A stretch of 64,000 nucleotides of DNA from CADEED01 sp020442965 (GCA_041395525.1 JAWLAH010000003.1:247947-311946); one strand, 5' to 3'. Counted from the stretch's first letter, positions 42,166 to 51,193 are shown. Notes: a model not told the origin generated them from the sequence alone. Program-made: numbers and translations.

Positions 42166-43704
42166 ATGTCAGTGAAAGCGTCGGAAATTTCGGATCTCAT
42201 CAAGCAGCGAATCGACAAATTCGCCAACGCCAATGAGGCGCGCAACGTCGGTACAGTGGTGTCCGTTATGGATGGCATTACGCGCATCCATGGGCTTGCC
42301 GATGCGCGCTACGGCGAGATGCTCGAATTTCCAGGCAATCTGTTCGGGTTGGCGCTGAACCTCGAGCAGGACTCCGTCGGCGCCGTGGTGCTCGGCGACT
42401 ACAAGGGCATCAGCGAAGGCGATACCGTCAAGACGACCGGTCGAATTCTAGAGGTACCAGTCGGACCCGAATTGTTAGGGCGAGTCGTGAACGCACTGGG
42501 TGAGCCGATCGACGGCAAGGGCCCGATCAAGGCAACCCGCACCGCTCCTATCGAGCGCGTAGCGCCGGGCGTCATTTACCGCAAGTCGGTCAGCCAGCCG
42601 GTGCAGACGGGCTACAAAGCGGTGGATTCAATGGTTCCGGTCGGACGTGGTCAGCGCGAGCTGATCATCGGCGATCGTCAGACCGGCAAGACGGCTCTGG
42701 CGATCGACACGATCATCAATCAGAAGTCGTCCGGCATCAAATGCGTGTATGTCGCGATCGGTCAGAAGCAGTCGACGATCGCCAACGTCGTGCGCAAGCT
42801 GGAAGAGAGCGATGCGATGGGCCACACGATCATCGTGGCCGCCTCGGCGTCCACCCCCGCCGCCATGCAGTACATCTCGGCCTATTCGGGCTGCACGATG
42901 GGCGAGTATTTCATGGACAACGGTCAGGACGCGCTGATCATCTATGACGATCTGTCGAAGCAGGCCGTTGCCTATCGCCAGATCTCGCTGCTGCTGCGTC
43001 GTCCGCCAGGCCGTGAAGCGTTCCCCGGCGACGTGTTCTATTTGCACTCGCGTCTGCTCGAGCGGTCGGCGCGCGTCAATGAAGAATACGTCGAGGCGGC
43101 GACCAAAGGCGCGGTCAAGGGCAGGACAGGTTCGCTGACAGGTCTGCCGATCATCGAAACGCAGGCGGGCGACGTGACCGCGTTCGTGCCGACCAACGTC
43201 ATCTCGATCACGGATGGTCAGATCTTCCTCGAGACCGATCTGTTCAACTCCGGCATTCGTCCGGCGATGAACGCCGGCATCTCGGTGTCGCGCGTGGGTG
43301 GTGCCGCGCAGACCGACATCATCAAGAAGCTGGGCGGTGGTATCCGTCTCGCGCTCGCGCAGTTCCGCGAACTGGCGGCGTTCTCGCAGTTCGCTTCGGA
43401 CCTCGACGAAGCAACGCGTCGACAGCTCGAGCGTGGTCAGCGCGTCACGGAGGTGATGAAGCAGAAGCAATACGCACCCATGTCGGTGGCGGAAATGGCG
43501 CTGTCGATCTATGCAGTGAACAACGGCTTCTTCGACAAAGTCGAACGCAACAAGGTCGTTGATGCCGAGGCTGCGCTGCAAGGTTTTGCGCGCACCAGTT
43601 ACAAGCAAGCACTCGATGACATCAACGCCAAGCCGGAACTCAAGGCACATGAGGCCCAGCTCAAGAAAATCTGTGAGGAGTTCCTCAAGACCGGTTCGTA
43701 CTAG
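42166..43704 (+). CDS. atpA: F1Fo ATP synthase subunit alpha
   Basis: The 512-residue noncatalytic nucleotide-binding subunit of F1 has the Walker A GDRQTGKTA near residue 170, LIIYDDLSKQAVAYRQ, and the arginine-finger region SGIRPAMNAGISVSRVGGAAQ. Length is normal. ATG 42166 (MSVKASEISDLIKQR) is the family start. A long open frame on the opposite strand is only a compositional shadow. Confidence 0.98.
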   Translation: MSVKASEISDLIKQRIDKFANANEARNVGTVVSVMDGITRIHGLADARYGEMLEFPGNLFGLALNLEQDSVGAVVLGDYKGISEGDTVKTTGRILEVPVGPELLGRVVNALGEPIDGKGPIKATRTAPIERVAPGVIYRKSVSQPVQTGYKAVDSMVPVGRGQRELIIGDRQTGKTALAIDTIINQKSSGIKCVYVAIGQKQSTIANVVRKLEESDAMGHTIIVAASASTPAAMQYISAYSGCTMGEYFMDNGQDALIIYDDLSKQAVAYRQISLLLRRPPGREAFPGDVFYLHSRLLERSARVNEEYVEAATKGAVKGRTGSLTGLPIIETQAGDVTAFVPTNVISITDGQIFLETDLFNSGIRPAMNAGISVSRVGGAAQTDIIKKLGGGIRLALAQFRELAAFSQFASDLDEATRRQLERGQRVTEVMKQKQYAPMSVAEMALSIYAVNNGFFDKVERNKVVDAEAALQGFARTSYKQALDDINAKPELKAHEAQLKKICEEFLKTGSY

Positions 43705-43724
43705 CGAGCTGCGGAACTAACTAA

Positions 43725-44588
43725 ATGCCAGGTACAAAGGAAATTCGCGCCAAGATCGGCAGCGTGAAAAGCACGCAAAAGATCACCAAGGCGATGGAAA
43801 TGGTGGCGGCGAGCAAAATGCGCCGTGCCCAGGAACGCATGCGTCTGGCGCGCCCGTACGCTGACAAGATCCGCACGGTGATCGGCCACCTGAGCAAAGC
43901 CAATCCTGACTACCGACACCCGTTCCTCGTCGCGCCTGCCACGGTCAAGAATGTCGGCATCATCGTCATCTCCTCGGATCGCGGGCTCTGCGGTGCGCTC
44001 AATATCAACGTCTTCAAGAGTACCTTGCTCACCATGCGCGATTGGCAGGGCCAGGGCGCGGCGGTGCAGCTTTGTCTCATCGGCACCAAGGCCACCGCAT
44101 TCTTTCGGCGTCTGAAGACGCCGATCGCGGCGAGCGTTCAGGGCCTCGGGGACAAGCCACACGTCAAGGATCTCATCGGCACCGTCAAGGTAATGCTCGA
44201 CGCGTATCGCGAGGGCAAGATCGACCGACTCCTGTTAGTGCACTCCTCGTTCGTCAACACGATGTCGCAGAAGCCGGAAGTGGTGCAACTGCTGCCGCTC
44301 GAAGCACTCGACGCGAGCGATCTGCAGGAGCACTGGGATTACATCTATGAGCCGAACTCGGCCGCGATTCTCGATGGTGTGCTGATGCGCTACATCGAGT
44401 CGCAGGTCTATCGTGGTGCGGTCGAGAACGTCGCCTGCGAAATGGCGGCGCGCATGGTTGCGATGAAGAGCGCATCGGACAATGCGGGCAATCTGATCGA
44501 CGAATTGCAATTGGTATACAACAAGGCCCGTCAGGCTGCGATCACCAAGGAATTGGCTGAGATCGTGGGCGGCGCGGCGGCGGTCTGA
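43725..44588 (+). CDS. atpG: F1Fo ATP synthase subunit gamma
   Basis: The 287-residue central rotor shaft starts with PGTKEIRAKIGSVKSTQKIT, includes SSDRGLCGALN, and ends with the long helix LVYNKARQAAITKELAEIVGGAAAV, all conserved. It rotates within alpha3beta3 and couples to the c-ring. It follows atpA by 20 bases. Confidence 0.97.
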   Translation: MPGTKEIRAKIGSVKSTQKITKAMEMVAASKMRRAQERMRLARPYADKIRTVIGHLSKANPDYRHPFLVAPATVKNVGIIVISSDRGLCGALNINVFKSTLLTMRDWQGQGAAVQLCLIGTKATAFFRRLKTPIAASVQGLGDKPHVKDLIGTVKVMLDAYREGKIDRLLLVHSSFVNTMSQKPEVVQLLPLEALDASDLQEHWDYIYEPNSAAILDGVLMRYIESQVYRGAVENVACEMAARMVAMKSASDNAGNLIDELQLVYNKARQAAITKELAEIVGGAAAV

Positions 44589-44600
44589 GGACTTTCAAGA

Positions 44601-46022
44601 ATGGCTACTGGCAAGATCATCCAAATCATCGGCCCCGTCGTCGACGTGGGGTTTCCGCGCGAGAATATTCCGCAGATCTACGAGGCACTGAAGCTCAAGG
44701 ACGTGGAGCTGACGCTCGAAGTGCAACAGCAGCTGGGCGACGGCGTCGTGCGTACGATCGCCATGGGTCCGTCCGAGGGCTTGCAGCGCGGTCTGCTGGT
44801 TGACAGCACCGGCGGTCCGATTGCCGTGCCGGTCGGTAAAGGCACGCTCGGGCGCATCATGGATGTGTTGGGGGCACCGCAGGACAACCAGGGTCCGATC
44901 AAGTCCACAGAGACGCTGCCCATTCACCGTCCCGCGCCCGCGTTCGATGAACAGGCCGGTGGCCAGGACCTGCTGGCGACGGGTATCAAAGTCATCGATC
45001 TGTTAGTGCCGTTCGCCAAAGGCGGCAAGGTGGGTCTGTTCGGCGGCGCTGGTGTCGGTAAGACCGTCAACATGCTGGAGCTCATCAATAACATCGCCAA
45101 GCAGTACAGCGGACTCTCGGTGTTCGCCGGCGTCGGTGAACGTACCCGCGAAGGCAACGACTTCTATCACGAGATGATCGAGTCTGGTGTCATCGATCCC
45201 AAGGAGTTGTCGAACTCCAAAGTGGCGATGGTCTATGGCCAGATGAACGAGCCACCGGGTAATCGCTTGCGTGTCGCGCTCACCGGGCTAACCATGGCCG
45301 AGCACTTCCGCGACGAAATGCGCGAAGACGGTAAACGCGGTCGCGACGTGTTGTTCTTCGTCGACAATATCTACCGCTATACACTCGCCGGTACTGAGGT
45401 ATCGGCATTGTTAGGTCGGATGCCGTCGGCAGTGGGCTATCAGCCGACGCTGGCGGAAGAAATGGGCGTGCTGCAGGAGCGCATCACGTCGACCAAGACG
45501 GGTTCGATCACGTCGATTCAGGCGGTATACGTGCCTGCGGACGACATGACCGACCCATCACCTGCGACGACGTTCGCGCATCTGGATGCCACCGTGGTGT
45601 TGTCGCGTCAGATTGCGACGCTTGGCATTTATCCGGCGGTTGATCCGCTCGACTCCACCAGCCGCCAGCTCGACCCGAACGTCGTCGGTGAGGAGCACTA
45701 CAATACGGCCCGCGGCGTGCAGGTAGTATTGCAGCGCTACAAGGAATTGCAGGACATCATCGCGATCTTGGGCATGGACGAACTATCCGAGGACGACAAG
45801 CAGACGGTGTATCGAGCGCGCAAAGTGCAGCGCTTCCTGTCGCAGCCGTTCAACGTCGCCAAGGTGTTCACCGGCCAGGACGGCAAGATCGTCTCGCTCA
45901 AAGACACGATCCGCGGCTTCAAGGGCATCATCAGCGGCGAGTTCGATCACCTGCCCGAGCAGGCTTTCTACATGGTTGGCGCCATAGAAGAAGCCGTCGA
46001 GAAGGCCAAGACGCTCAACTAA
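44601..46022 (+). CDS. atpD: F1Fo ATP synthase subunit beta
   Basis: The 473-residue catalytic subunit shows Walker A GGAGVGKTVN (about residues 150-159), GERTREGNDFYHEM with the catalytic Glu, and LLGRMPSAVGYQPTL. One local variant is FFVDNIYRYTLAGTEV, where many homologues have FRFT; this does not touch catalytic residues. Length and order are standard. Confidence 0.98.
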   Translation: MATGKIIQIIGPVVDVGFPRENIPQIYEALKLKDVELTLEVQQQLGDGVVRTIAMGPSEGLQRGLLVDSTGGPIAVPVGKGTLGRIMDVLGAPQDNQGPIKSTETLPIHRPAPAFDEQAGGQDLLATGIKVIDLLVPFAKGGKVGLFGGAGVGKTVNMLELINNIAKQYSGLSVFAGVGERTREGNDFYHEMIESGVIDPKELSNSKVAMVYGQMNEPPGNRLRVALTGLTMAEHFRDEMREDGKRGRDVLFFVDNIYRYTLAGTEVSALLGRMPSAVGYQPTLAEEMGVLQERITSTKTGSITSIQAVYVPADDMTDPSPATTFAHLDATVVLSRQIATLGIYPAVDPLDSTSRQLDPNVVGEEHYNTARGVQVVLQRYKELQDIIAILGMDELSEDDKQTVYRARKVQRFLSQPFNVAKVFTGQDGKIVSLKDTIRGFKGIISGEFDHLPEQAFYMVGAIEEAVEKAKTLN

Positions 46023-46051
46023 CGAGCGGCGTAGACCGAGGCAACAGACTC

Positions 46052-46477
46052 ATGGCAACTGACAGCATCCATGTCGATATCGTGAGCGCGGAGGGCGAGA
46101 TATTCTCGGGCGCGGCAAAAATGGTGTTCGTGCCGGCAACCGAAGGCGAACTCGGCATCGCGCCGCGACACGCGCCGCTTTTGACGTTGATCAAGTCGGG
46201 TGAGGTCAGAGTGCAGACCTCGGAGGGCGAAGAGCAGTTTTTCTTTGTCGGGGGTGGCGCTCTCGAAATCCAGCCGAACAAGGTCACGGTACTGGCCGAT
46301 ACCGCTTTGCGTGCCAAGGATATCGATGAAGCCGCGGCACTGGCCGCGCAGCAACGAGCAGAAGAGATGCTCGCGAGCAAGACAGACAAGATCGACCAGG
46401 CTGAAGCACTCGCTGAACTTGCGCGCGCTGCAGCGCAGTTGGCTCTAATCAAGAAGCTGCGCAAGATCAAGAACTGA
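46052..46477 (+). CDS. atpC: F1Fo ATP synthase subunit epsilon
   Basis: The 141-residue epsilon subunit has the N-terminal beta sandwich (VDIVSAEGEIFSGAAKMVFVP, TEGELGIAPRHAPLLTLI) and a C-terminal helical hairpin with Ala/Glu/Lys repeats that can inhibit ATP hydrolysis. It is the last atp gene, 29 bases after atpD. Confidence 0.96.
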   Translation: MATDSIHVDIVSAEGEIFSGAAKMVFVPATEGELGIAPRHAPLLTLIKSGEVRVQTSEGEEQFFFVGGGALEIQPNKVTVLADTALRAKDIDEAAALAAQQRAEEMLASKTDKIDQAEALAELARAAAQLALIKKLRKIKN

Positions 46478-46493
46478 GTCACTGAGTGACGAG

Positions 46494-46509
46494 CGGCGCT
46501 TTCGCGCCG
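46494..46509. terminator. GC hairpin after atpC
   Basis: CGGCGC (46494-46499) and GCGCCG (46504-46509) form a perfect stem around a TTTC loop, 17 bases after atpC. No U-run follows, so an intrinsic terminator is not certain. It could stabilise the 3' end of the atp mRNA or act with Rho. Confidence 0.4.
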
Positions 46510-46593
46510 ACCAGCGGTCGAGTGCGGGGTGCGCGAAACCGGGGCGTAGCGCAGCGCTGGCAAGACCTGCGTCGGTGGCGTTAAGATCCGCCG

Positions 46594-46809
46594 ATGGGTG
46601 GTATCACCGACAATCGTATCGACTGGGCTTTTCCGACAACGCCGGAAGACGACAGCATCGAGATCAGCACCGAGCGCAAGGCTGAAATCGAGCGTGAGCG
46701 CCAGAAGAAGAAGGCGGATGCCCTGCTCGACGGCGCACCGCCACTGAGCGTCGATAGCCCCGGTTTCGATCCCTACAATTCCGTCGGTCGTCAGGCTACG
46801 CGGAAGTAG
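46594..46809 (+). CDS. Small hypothetical protein between atpC and glmU
   Basis: A 71-residue soluble protein with a highly charged middle (STERKAEIERERQKKKADALL) and a C-terminal SPGFDPYNSVGR segment. Codon use resembles that of its neighbours. I recognise no family. The frame is clean, ends 16 bases before glmU, and its start lies about 115 bases beyond the atp operon, so a real short gene is likely but unproven. Confidence 0.6.
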   Translation: MGGITDNRIDWAFPTTPEDDSIEISTERKAEIERERQKKKADALLDGAPPLSVDSPGFDPYNSVGRQATRK

Positions 46810-46825
46810 CTAAACTGGCGAGCGC

Positions 46826-48199
46826 ATGAAGCTCGCCGTCATTATTCTCGCTGCCGGTCAAGGCAAGCGAATGAAATCCGCGCTGCCCAAAGTGCTACAA
46901 CCGCTAGCGGGTCAGCCCTTGCTCGGGCACGTACTCACCGTCGCCGATGCCCTGCGACCGCAGTCGATTCACGTCGTTTACGGACACGGTGGCGACGACG
47001 TTCGAGCGACGTTCGCGGGTGCACGCGTGCATTGGGCGTTACAGGCTGAGCAGCATGGAACTGGCCATGCACTGATGCAGGCTATGCCCGCGGTTGGCGA
47101 CGACCAAGTGGTACTGGTGCTCTATGGCGATGTGCCATTGGTTCGGCTCGATACGCTGCGCGAGTTGCTGGCGCACGCGAATGCCAAGACCTTGAGCCTG
47201 TTGACCGTCATACTCGATGATCCGACGGGCTATGGCCGCATCGTGCGCGCCGCGTCGGGCGCGATTGAGCGCATCGTGGAACAGCAGGATGCCAGTGCTG
47301 CCGAGCTCGCGATTCGCGAAGGCAATAGCGGCATACTCGCCGCGCCAGCCAAATTGCTGCGCCAATGGTTAGGCCAGCTCAAGAATGCCAATGCGCAGGG
47401 TGAATATTACCTGACCGATGTCATCGCGATGGCGGTTCGCGACCAGGTTCAAGTTGTACCGTGCATTGCGCCGACTGAGGCAGAAGTACTGGGCGTCAAC
47501 GACAAGGCACAGCTCGCGCAGCTCGAACGCCTGTATCAGCGACGACGCGTCAATGAACTGCTGGTCGCGGGCGCGACGCTCATCGATCCCGCCAGACTCG
47601 ACGTTCGCGGTGAGGTTACCGTCGGTCGCGATGTGGTGATCGAAGCGAATGTGCTGCTGGAGGGTCAGGTTTTTCTCGGCGATCGCGTGCGAGTTGGGCC
47701 AAATTGCGTGCTACGGGACATGCGGGTCGGCGCCGATACGGTGATTCATCCCAACTGCGTGTTGGAGCGTAGCGACATCGACGAAGCCTGTTCGGTAGGA
47801 CCGTTCGCGCGTTTGCGGCCCGGCTCCGTGTTGCGCCGCGACTCCCATATCGGCAACTTCGTGGAACTCAAGAAGACCACACTGGGCGAAGGCAGCAAGG
47901 CCAATCACTTGAGCTATCTCGGCGATGCTGTCATTGGTGCGCGTGTCAACGTAGGCGCGGGTACCATCACTTGCAACTACGATGGCGCTAACAAGTGGGT
48001 CACGACGATCGACGACGAAGCCTTCATTGGTTCAGGGAATATGTTGGTCGCTCCAGTGCGCATCGGCAGGCGCGCAACGACCGGCGCAGGCAGTACGATC
48101 ACCAAGGAAGTGCCGGACGGCACGTTGGCGGTCGCACGCGGCAAGCAAATCGCCTTGGATGGTTGGCAGCGGCCCGTCAAGGCGCCCAAGAAATCGTAA
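46826..48199 (+). CDS. glmU: Bifunctional GlcN-1-P acetyltransferase / UDP-GlcNAc pyrophosphorylase
   Basis: The 457-residue enzyme makes UDP-GlcNAc for peptidoglycan, LPS and, here, probably the exopolysaccharide locus downstream. The N-terminal pyrophosphorylase has LAAGQGKRMKSALPKVLQPL and YGDVPLV; the C-terminal left-handed beta-helix has NFVELKKTTLGEGSKANHLSYLGDA and NYDGANKW, with the catalytic His region. Both activities appear intact. The position after the atp operon is standard. A TAAACT hexamer lies 10 bases before the ATG. Confidence 0.97.
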   Translation: MKLAVIILAAGQGKRMKSALPKVLQPLAGQPLLGHVLTVADALRPQSIHVVYGHGGDDVRATFAGARVHWALQAEQHGTGHALMQAMPAVGDDQVVLVLYGDVPLVRLDTLRELLAHANAKTLSLLTVILDDPTGYGRIVRAASGAIERIVEQQDASAAELAIREGNSGILAAPAKLLRQWLGQLKNANAQGEYYLTDVIAMAVRDQVQVVPCIAPTEAEVLGVNDKAQLAQLERLYQRRRVNELLVAGATLIDPARLDVRGEVTVGRDVVIEANVLLEGQVFLGDRVRVGPNCVLRDMRVGADTVIHPNCVLERSDIDEACSVGPFARLRPGSVLRRDSHIGNFVELKKTTLGEGSKANHLSYLGDAVIGARVNVGAGTITCNYDGANKWVTTIDDEAFIGSGNMLVAPVRIGRRATTGAGSTITKEVPDGTLAVARGKQIALDGWQRPVKAPKKS

Positions 48200-48341
48200 C
48201 GACCTTCTATCCGCGTCGGGCCAGGCGTCCCGTGTCACGATCAAACTGCGGCTGCATACGCCTTGGTCCTTGAACTCACGCCAGCGAACGAGCAACATCG
48301 TTGCTGGTCATGCGTCGCTAGCGCGCGCCAAGGAGATTTGA

Positions 48342-48884
48342 ATGAAAGTGCTCGCGTTTTTTGTTGCGATCGCCTGCGCAGCCGGCGCTGCGGTCGCCGC
48401 CGAGACCACAGTTGACATGCATCTGGTCGATGCCAAGGGGGATATGCAGGCAATCGGCACGGTCCGCCTGGTCGAGACGGCCTACGGGCTCGCCTTCTAT
48501 CCCAAGTTGACGGGTCTGACCCCGGGTGTACATGGTTTCCATGTCCACGAGAACCCGTCGTGTGCGCCAGCCGAGAAAGACGGCAAAGCCGTTGCGGCGC
48601 TAGCGGCCGGCGGCCACCTTGATCCAGCCGGTACCAAGAAGCACGGAGAAGCTTGGGGTGACGGCCATCTGGGAGATCTCCCCGCGTTGTACGTGCTGTC
48701 GGACGGCACGGCCGATAATCCGGTGCTCGCCCCGCGTCTCAAACTCGCCGACGTTCTCAATCATTCGCTCATGGTTCATGCTGGCGGTGACAATCATTCG
48801 GATCATCCCGCTCCGTTGGGCGGCGGCGGAGCGCGTGTCGCTTGCGGAGTCATCCCGAAAGCGGCGTCGCCTGCTAAAAAATAG
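48342..48884 (+). CDS. sodC: Periplasmic Cu/Zn superoxide dismutase
   Basis: The 180-residue SodC has a signal peptide (first about 19 residues, ending AVAA). Copper ligands lie in GFHVHENPSC and LMVHAGGDNHSD, zinc ligands around AGGHLDPAGTKKHGEAWGDGHLGDLP, and the disulfide cysteines are in NPSC and ARVACGV. It detoxifies superoxide in the periplasm. An AAGGAGATT ribosome binding site precedes the ATG. It is followed 24 bases later by a ferritin-like gene, an apparent oxidative-stress pair. Confidence 0.95.
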   Translation: MKVLAFFVAIACAAGAAVAAETTVDMHLVDAKGDMQAIGTVRLVETAYGLAFYPKLTGLTPGVHGFHVHENPSCAPAEKDGKAVAALAAGGHLDPAGTKKHGEAWGDGHLGDLPALYVLSDGTADNPVLAPRLKLADVLNHSLMVHAGGDNHSDHPAPLGGGGARVACGVIPKAASPAKK

Positions 48885-48908
48885 CGTGTAAGTGGTCGAG
48901 GAGAAAGC

Positions 48909-49196
48909 ATGTCTAGTGTTGGCTATCATGAGCCCATTGAAGAGTTGTCAGACGCCACGCGCGATATGCATCGCGCAATCGTCTCGCTGATGGAAGAGCT
49001 GGAGGCGATCGACTGGTACAATCAGCGAGTACAAGCTTGCAAGGACAAAGAGTTGCGAGCGATCCTGGCGCACAATCGCGATGAAGAAAAAGAACATGCG
49101 GCCATGGTGCTCGAGTGGATCCGTCGCAAGGATCCGCAATTCTCCAAGGAAATGAAGGACTATCTGTTCACTGACAAGACGATCGCGCACGATTAG
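48909..49196 (+). CDS. EncFtn-like ferroxidase (encapsulated-ferritin family) without cargo tail
   Basis: The 95-residue two-helix protein matches the encapsulated ferritin (EncFtn) family: RAIVSLMEELEAIDWYNQRV and LRAILAHNRDEEKEHAAMVLEW. By alignment with the Rhodospirillum rubrum protein from memory, ferroxidase residues are kept: Glu30, Glu32, Trp36, Tyr37, Glu60 and His63. These proteins form decamers that oxidise iron inside encapsulin shells. Here the chain stops at FTDKTIAHD, with no Gly/Leu-rich encapsulin-targeting peptide, and no encapsulin gene is in the window. It follows sodC by 24 bases. Confidence 0.88.
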   Translation: MSSVGYHEPIEELSDATRDMHRAIVSLMEELEAIDWYNQRVQACKDKELRAILAHNRDEEKEHAAMVLEWIRRKDPQFSKEMKDYLFTDKTIAHD

Positions 49197-49224
49197 CCTG
49201 CGTTGGCACACGGCGGCTGAGCTT

Positions 49225-49977
49225 GTGCAGGTCAGTGTTACCACCGTGCGCTTGCGTGACGAGCTTCCGGCGTACGACGATGTGGTCGCTGCGCTGGCAC
49301 CGGATGAGTTGCTGCGATCCCAGTGTTTGCGCGATCGCCGTATGGCCGCTCGCTATGTCAGTGTCCGCACATTCGTCCGGCAGTGCTTGAGTCGGTCGAT
49401 CGGCCGGCCAGCTCGCGAGTTACGACTGTCGGCGAGCCTCGGCGCCAAGCCCAGTCTTGAGCGTGTCGCTGGCGACCCTGATCTGCGCTTCAGCCTTTCA
49501 CATAGTGACGATCTTGCGGTGATCGCCATTGCGACTGGCCTCGAGGTCGGAATTGACATCGAGCGCGTGCGAGAGGACATCGATTCGGCGGCGATCGCAC
49601 GGCGATACTTCTGGCCGCATGAGCTTGAATGGCTGGACGCTGCGCGGTCGGCAGCCGATCGCCAACAGCGGTTCTTTCGCTATTGGGTCGCGAAAGAAGC
49701 CGCCGTCAAAGCCCTGGGGCATACGCTGGCGCGCAGTCTCAAACACTGCGCGGTCCACGTCGGGCCAGCAGACGATAGTGCCGTGGCCCGATTGGCCGGC
49801 CTCGCGGGGCGACCTGTCGAGTTGACGCTGCGCTTTATCGACCTGGCGCCAGGCTTTTGCTGTGCAGTCGCGGCGGCCGGGCGCGATTGGGCGGTACGAT
49901 TGGCCGATGTGAACGCCGTCACGATCGATGCGATGAGCTCTGCTAGAGTGCCCGCAGAATCCCTAGCGAACGACTAA
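49225..49977 (+). CDS. 4'-Phosphopantetheinyl transferase (Sfp type)
   Basis: The 250-residue protein transfers phosphopantetheine from CoA to carrier proteins. Its motifs are FSLSHSDDLAVIA, VGIDIERVRED (magnesium-binding Asp and Glu) and FRYWVAKEAAVKALG, as in Sfp/HetI types. Start is GTG 49225. The only carrier protein in the window is the ACP at 56528, a likely client. It is two bases upstream of wecB. A role in the exopolysaccharide locus is inferred from this layout. Confidence 0.9.
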   Translation: MQVSVTTVRLRDELPAYDDVVAALAPDELLRSQCLRDRRMAARYVSVRTFVRQCLSRSIGRPARELRLSASLGAKPSLERVAGDPDLRFSLSHSDDLAVIAIATGLEVGIDIERVREDIDSAAIARRYFWPHELEWLDAARSAADRQQRFFRYWVAKEAAVKALGHTLARSLKHCAVHVGPADDSAVARLAGLAGRPVELTLRFIDLAPGFCCAVAAAGRDWAVRLADVNAVTIDAMSSARVPAESLAND

Positions 49978-49979
49978 CA

Positions 49980-51077
49980 ATGACCAAGATCCATCTGATC
50001 GCCGCAGCCCGGCCCAACTTCATGAAAATCGCGCCGCTCTGGCATGCGCTCGAGCGGAGCGTATGGTGCGATCCGGCGATCGTGCACACCGGTCAGCACT
50101 ACGATCCGAACATGTCCGACGCATTCTTCCGCGATCTCAAAATGCCAGCGCCGCACTTTCATCTGGAAGTGGGCAGTGGCTCGCACGCAGAGCAGACCGG
50201 CAACGTGATGATTGCCTATGAGAGAGTTGCCGAGCGTGAGAAGCCCGACTGGATCGTTGTCGTGGGCGACGTGAACTCCACTGCGGCCTGCGCAATGGTG
50301 GGCGCCAAGCTCTGGATACCAGTCGTGCATCTCGAGGCGGGGTTGCGCAGCCGCGATCGCCACATGCCCGAAGAAATCAACCGGCTCGTTACCGATGCGA
50401 TTGCCGACGTTTTGTGGACGCCGTCGCCGGATGCCGACGAGAATCTGCTCGCCGAGGGTGTACCGGCTGCGCGCATCACACGCATCGGCAACATCATGAT
50501 CGATAGTTACGAAATGTTGCGCGGCGCGATCGAGGCGGATTCGACGCGCGATTCATTGCAGTTGGTAGCGCGTCAGTACGGCGTGGTGACTCTGCATCGG
50601 CCATCGAACGTCGATTCGCGCGAGACACTCGCGCAGCTCGTAGCCGCGCTTGCGCAGGTCGCAACGGCGTTGCCGCTGGTGTTCGCAGTGCATCCACGAA
50701 CACGCAAGCGGCTCAACGAGTTTTCGCTGGTGCAAGAGCTGACTACCGCTGGCATAACGCTGGTTGATCCATTGGGCTATATCCAGTTCATGAATCTCGT
50801 TAGTGCTGCGCGCCTGATCATCACCGACTCGGGCGGCGTGCAGGAGGAATCGACTTACCTCGGTATTCCTTGTCTCACGTTGCGCGAGAACACCGAGCGT
50901 CCGATCACGGTGACCGAGGGCTCCAACCAACTCGTGAAGCCCGGTCAGCTCGCGGCGGTCGTCGGGACGTTATTGGGCGCCAAGACGCGTGCTACACGGC
51001 GTCCGGCGTTGTGGGATGGGAGAGCCGCCGAGCGGGCGGTGCAGGATCTCGCGAGGCGAATTGGACATAACCAGTAG
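49980..51077 (+). CDS. wecB: UDP-N-acetylglucosamine 2-epimerase (non-hydrolysing)
   Basis: The 365-residue enzyme interconverts UDP-GlcNAc and UDP-ManNAc. Typical segments are AARPNFMKIAPL, VHTGQHYD, VVGDVNSTAACA, HLEAGLRSRDRHMPEEINR and TDSGGVQEESTYLGIPCLTLRENTERP. It uses the GlmU product and supplies ManNAc for surface polysaccharide. In many exosortase A loci a wecB-type gene is present. It lies directly after the phosphopantetheinyl transferase gene. Confidence 0.95.
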   Translation: MTKIHLIAAARPNFMKIAPLWHALERSVWCDPAIVHTGQHYDPNMSDAFFRDLKMPAPHFHLEVGSGSHAEQTGNVMIAYERVAEREKPDWIVVVGDVNSTAACAMVGAKLWIPVVHLEAGLRSRDRHMPEEINRLVTDAIADVLWTPSPDADENLLAEGVPAARITRIGNIMIDSYEMLRGAIEADSTRDSLQLVARQYGVVTLHRPSNVDSRETLAQLVAALAQVATALPLVFAVHPRTRKRLNEFSLVQELTTAGITLVDPLGYIQFMNLVSAARLIITDSGGVQEESTYLGIPCLTLRENTERPITVTEGSNQLVKPGQLAAVVGTLLGAKTRATRRPALWDGRAAERAVQDLARRIGHNQ

Positions 51078-51159
51078 CTTCCGATCGGTATTGAGCATAA
51101 GTCATTGAATTTATTAACTATAATGAAAGTGTGAACTATTGCGCATCTTGGGAACGGTA

Positions 51160-51173
51160 CCCCTAAACAGGGG
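51160..51173. promoter_or_regulatory. Inverted repeat CCCCTaaacAGGGG upstream of the PEP-CTERM gene
   Basis: A perfect five-base inverted repeat with a four-base spacer, about 20 bases upstream of the sigma-54-like element. It could be an activator operator for the response regulator (PrsR type) that controls PEP-CTERM genes in other bacteria. This role is inferred; I see no second copy in the window. Confidence 0.4.
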
Positions 51174-51193
51174 ATTCTGGCCGCGCTTGTTCA

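Noticed and set aside
42628..43650. A 340-codon frame antisense to atpA
   Set aside because: The atpA product is intact and strongly conserved; the antisense product has no membrane, signal or domain features.
48909..51077. An encapsulin shell gene downstream of the EncFtn-like gene
   Set aside because: The downstream genes are a phosphopantetheinyl transferase and wecB; no HK97-fold-like protein is encoded in any frame I examined.
51179..51193. A second sigma-54-like element (TGGCC...TTG) just upstream of the reported one
   Set aside because: The spacing between TGG and TTG is 9 bases where 11 is needed, so it cannot fit the -24/-12 geometry.
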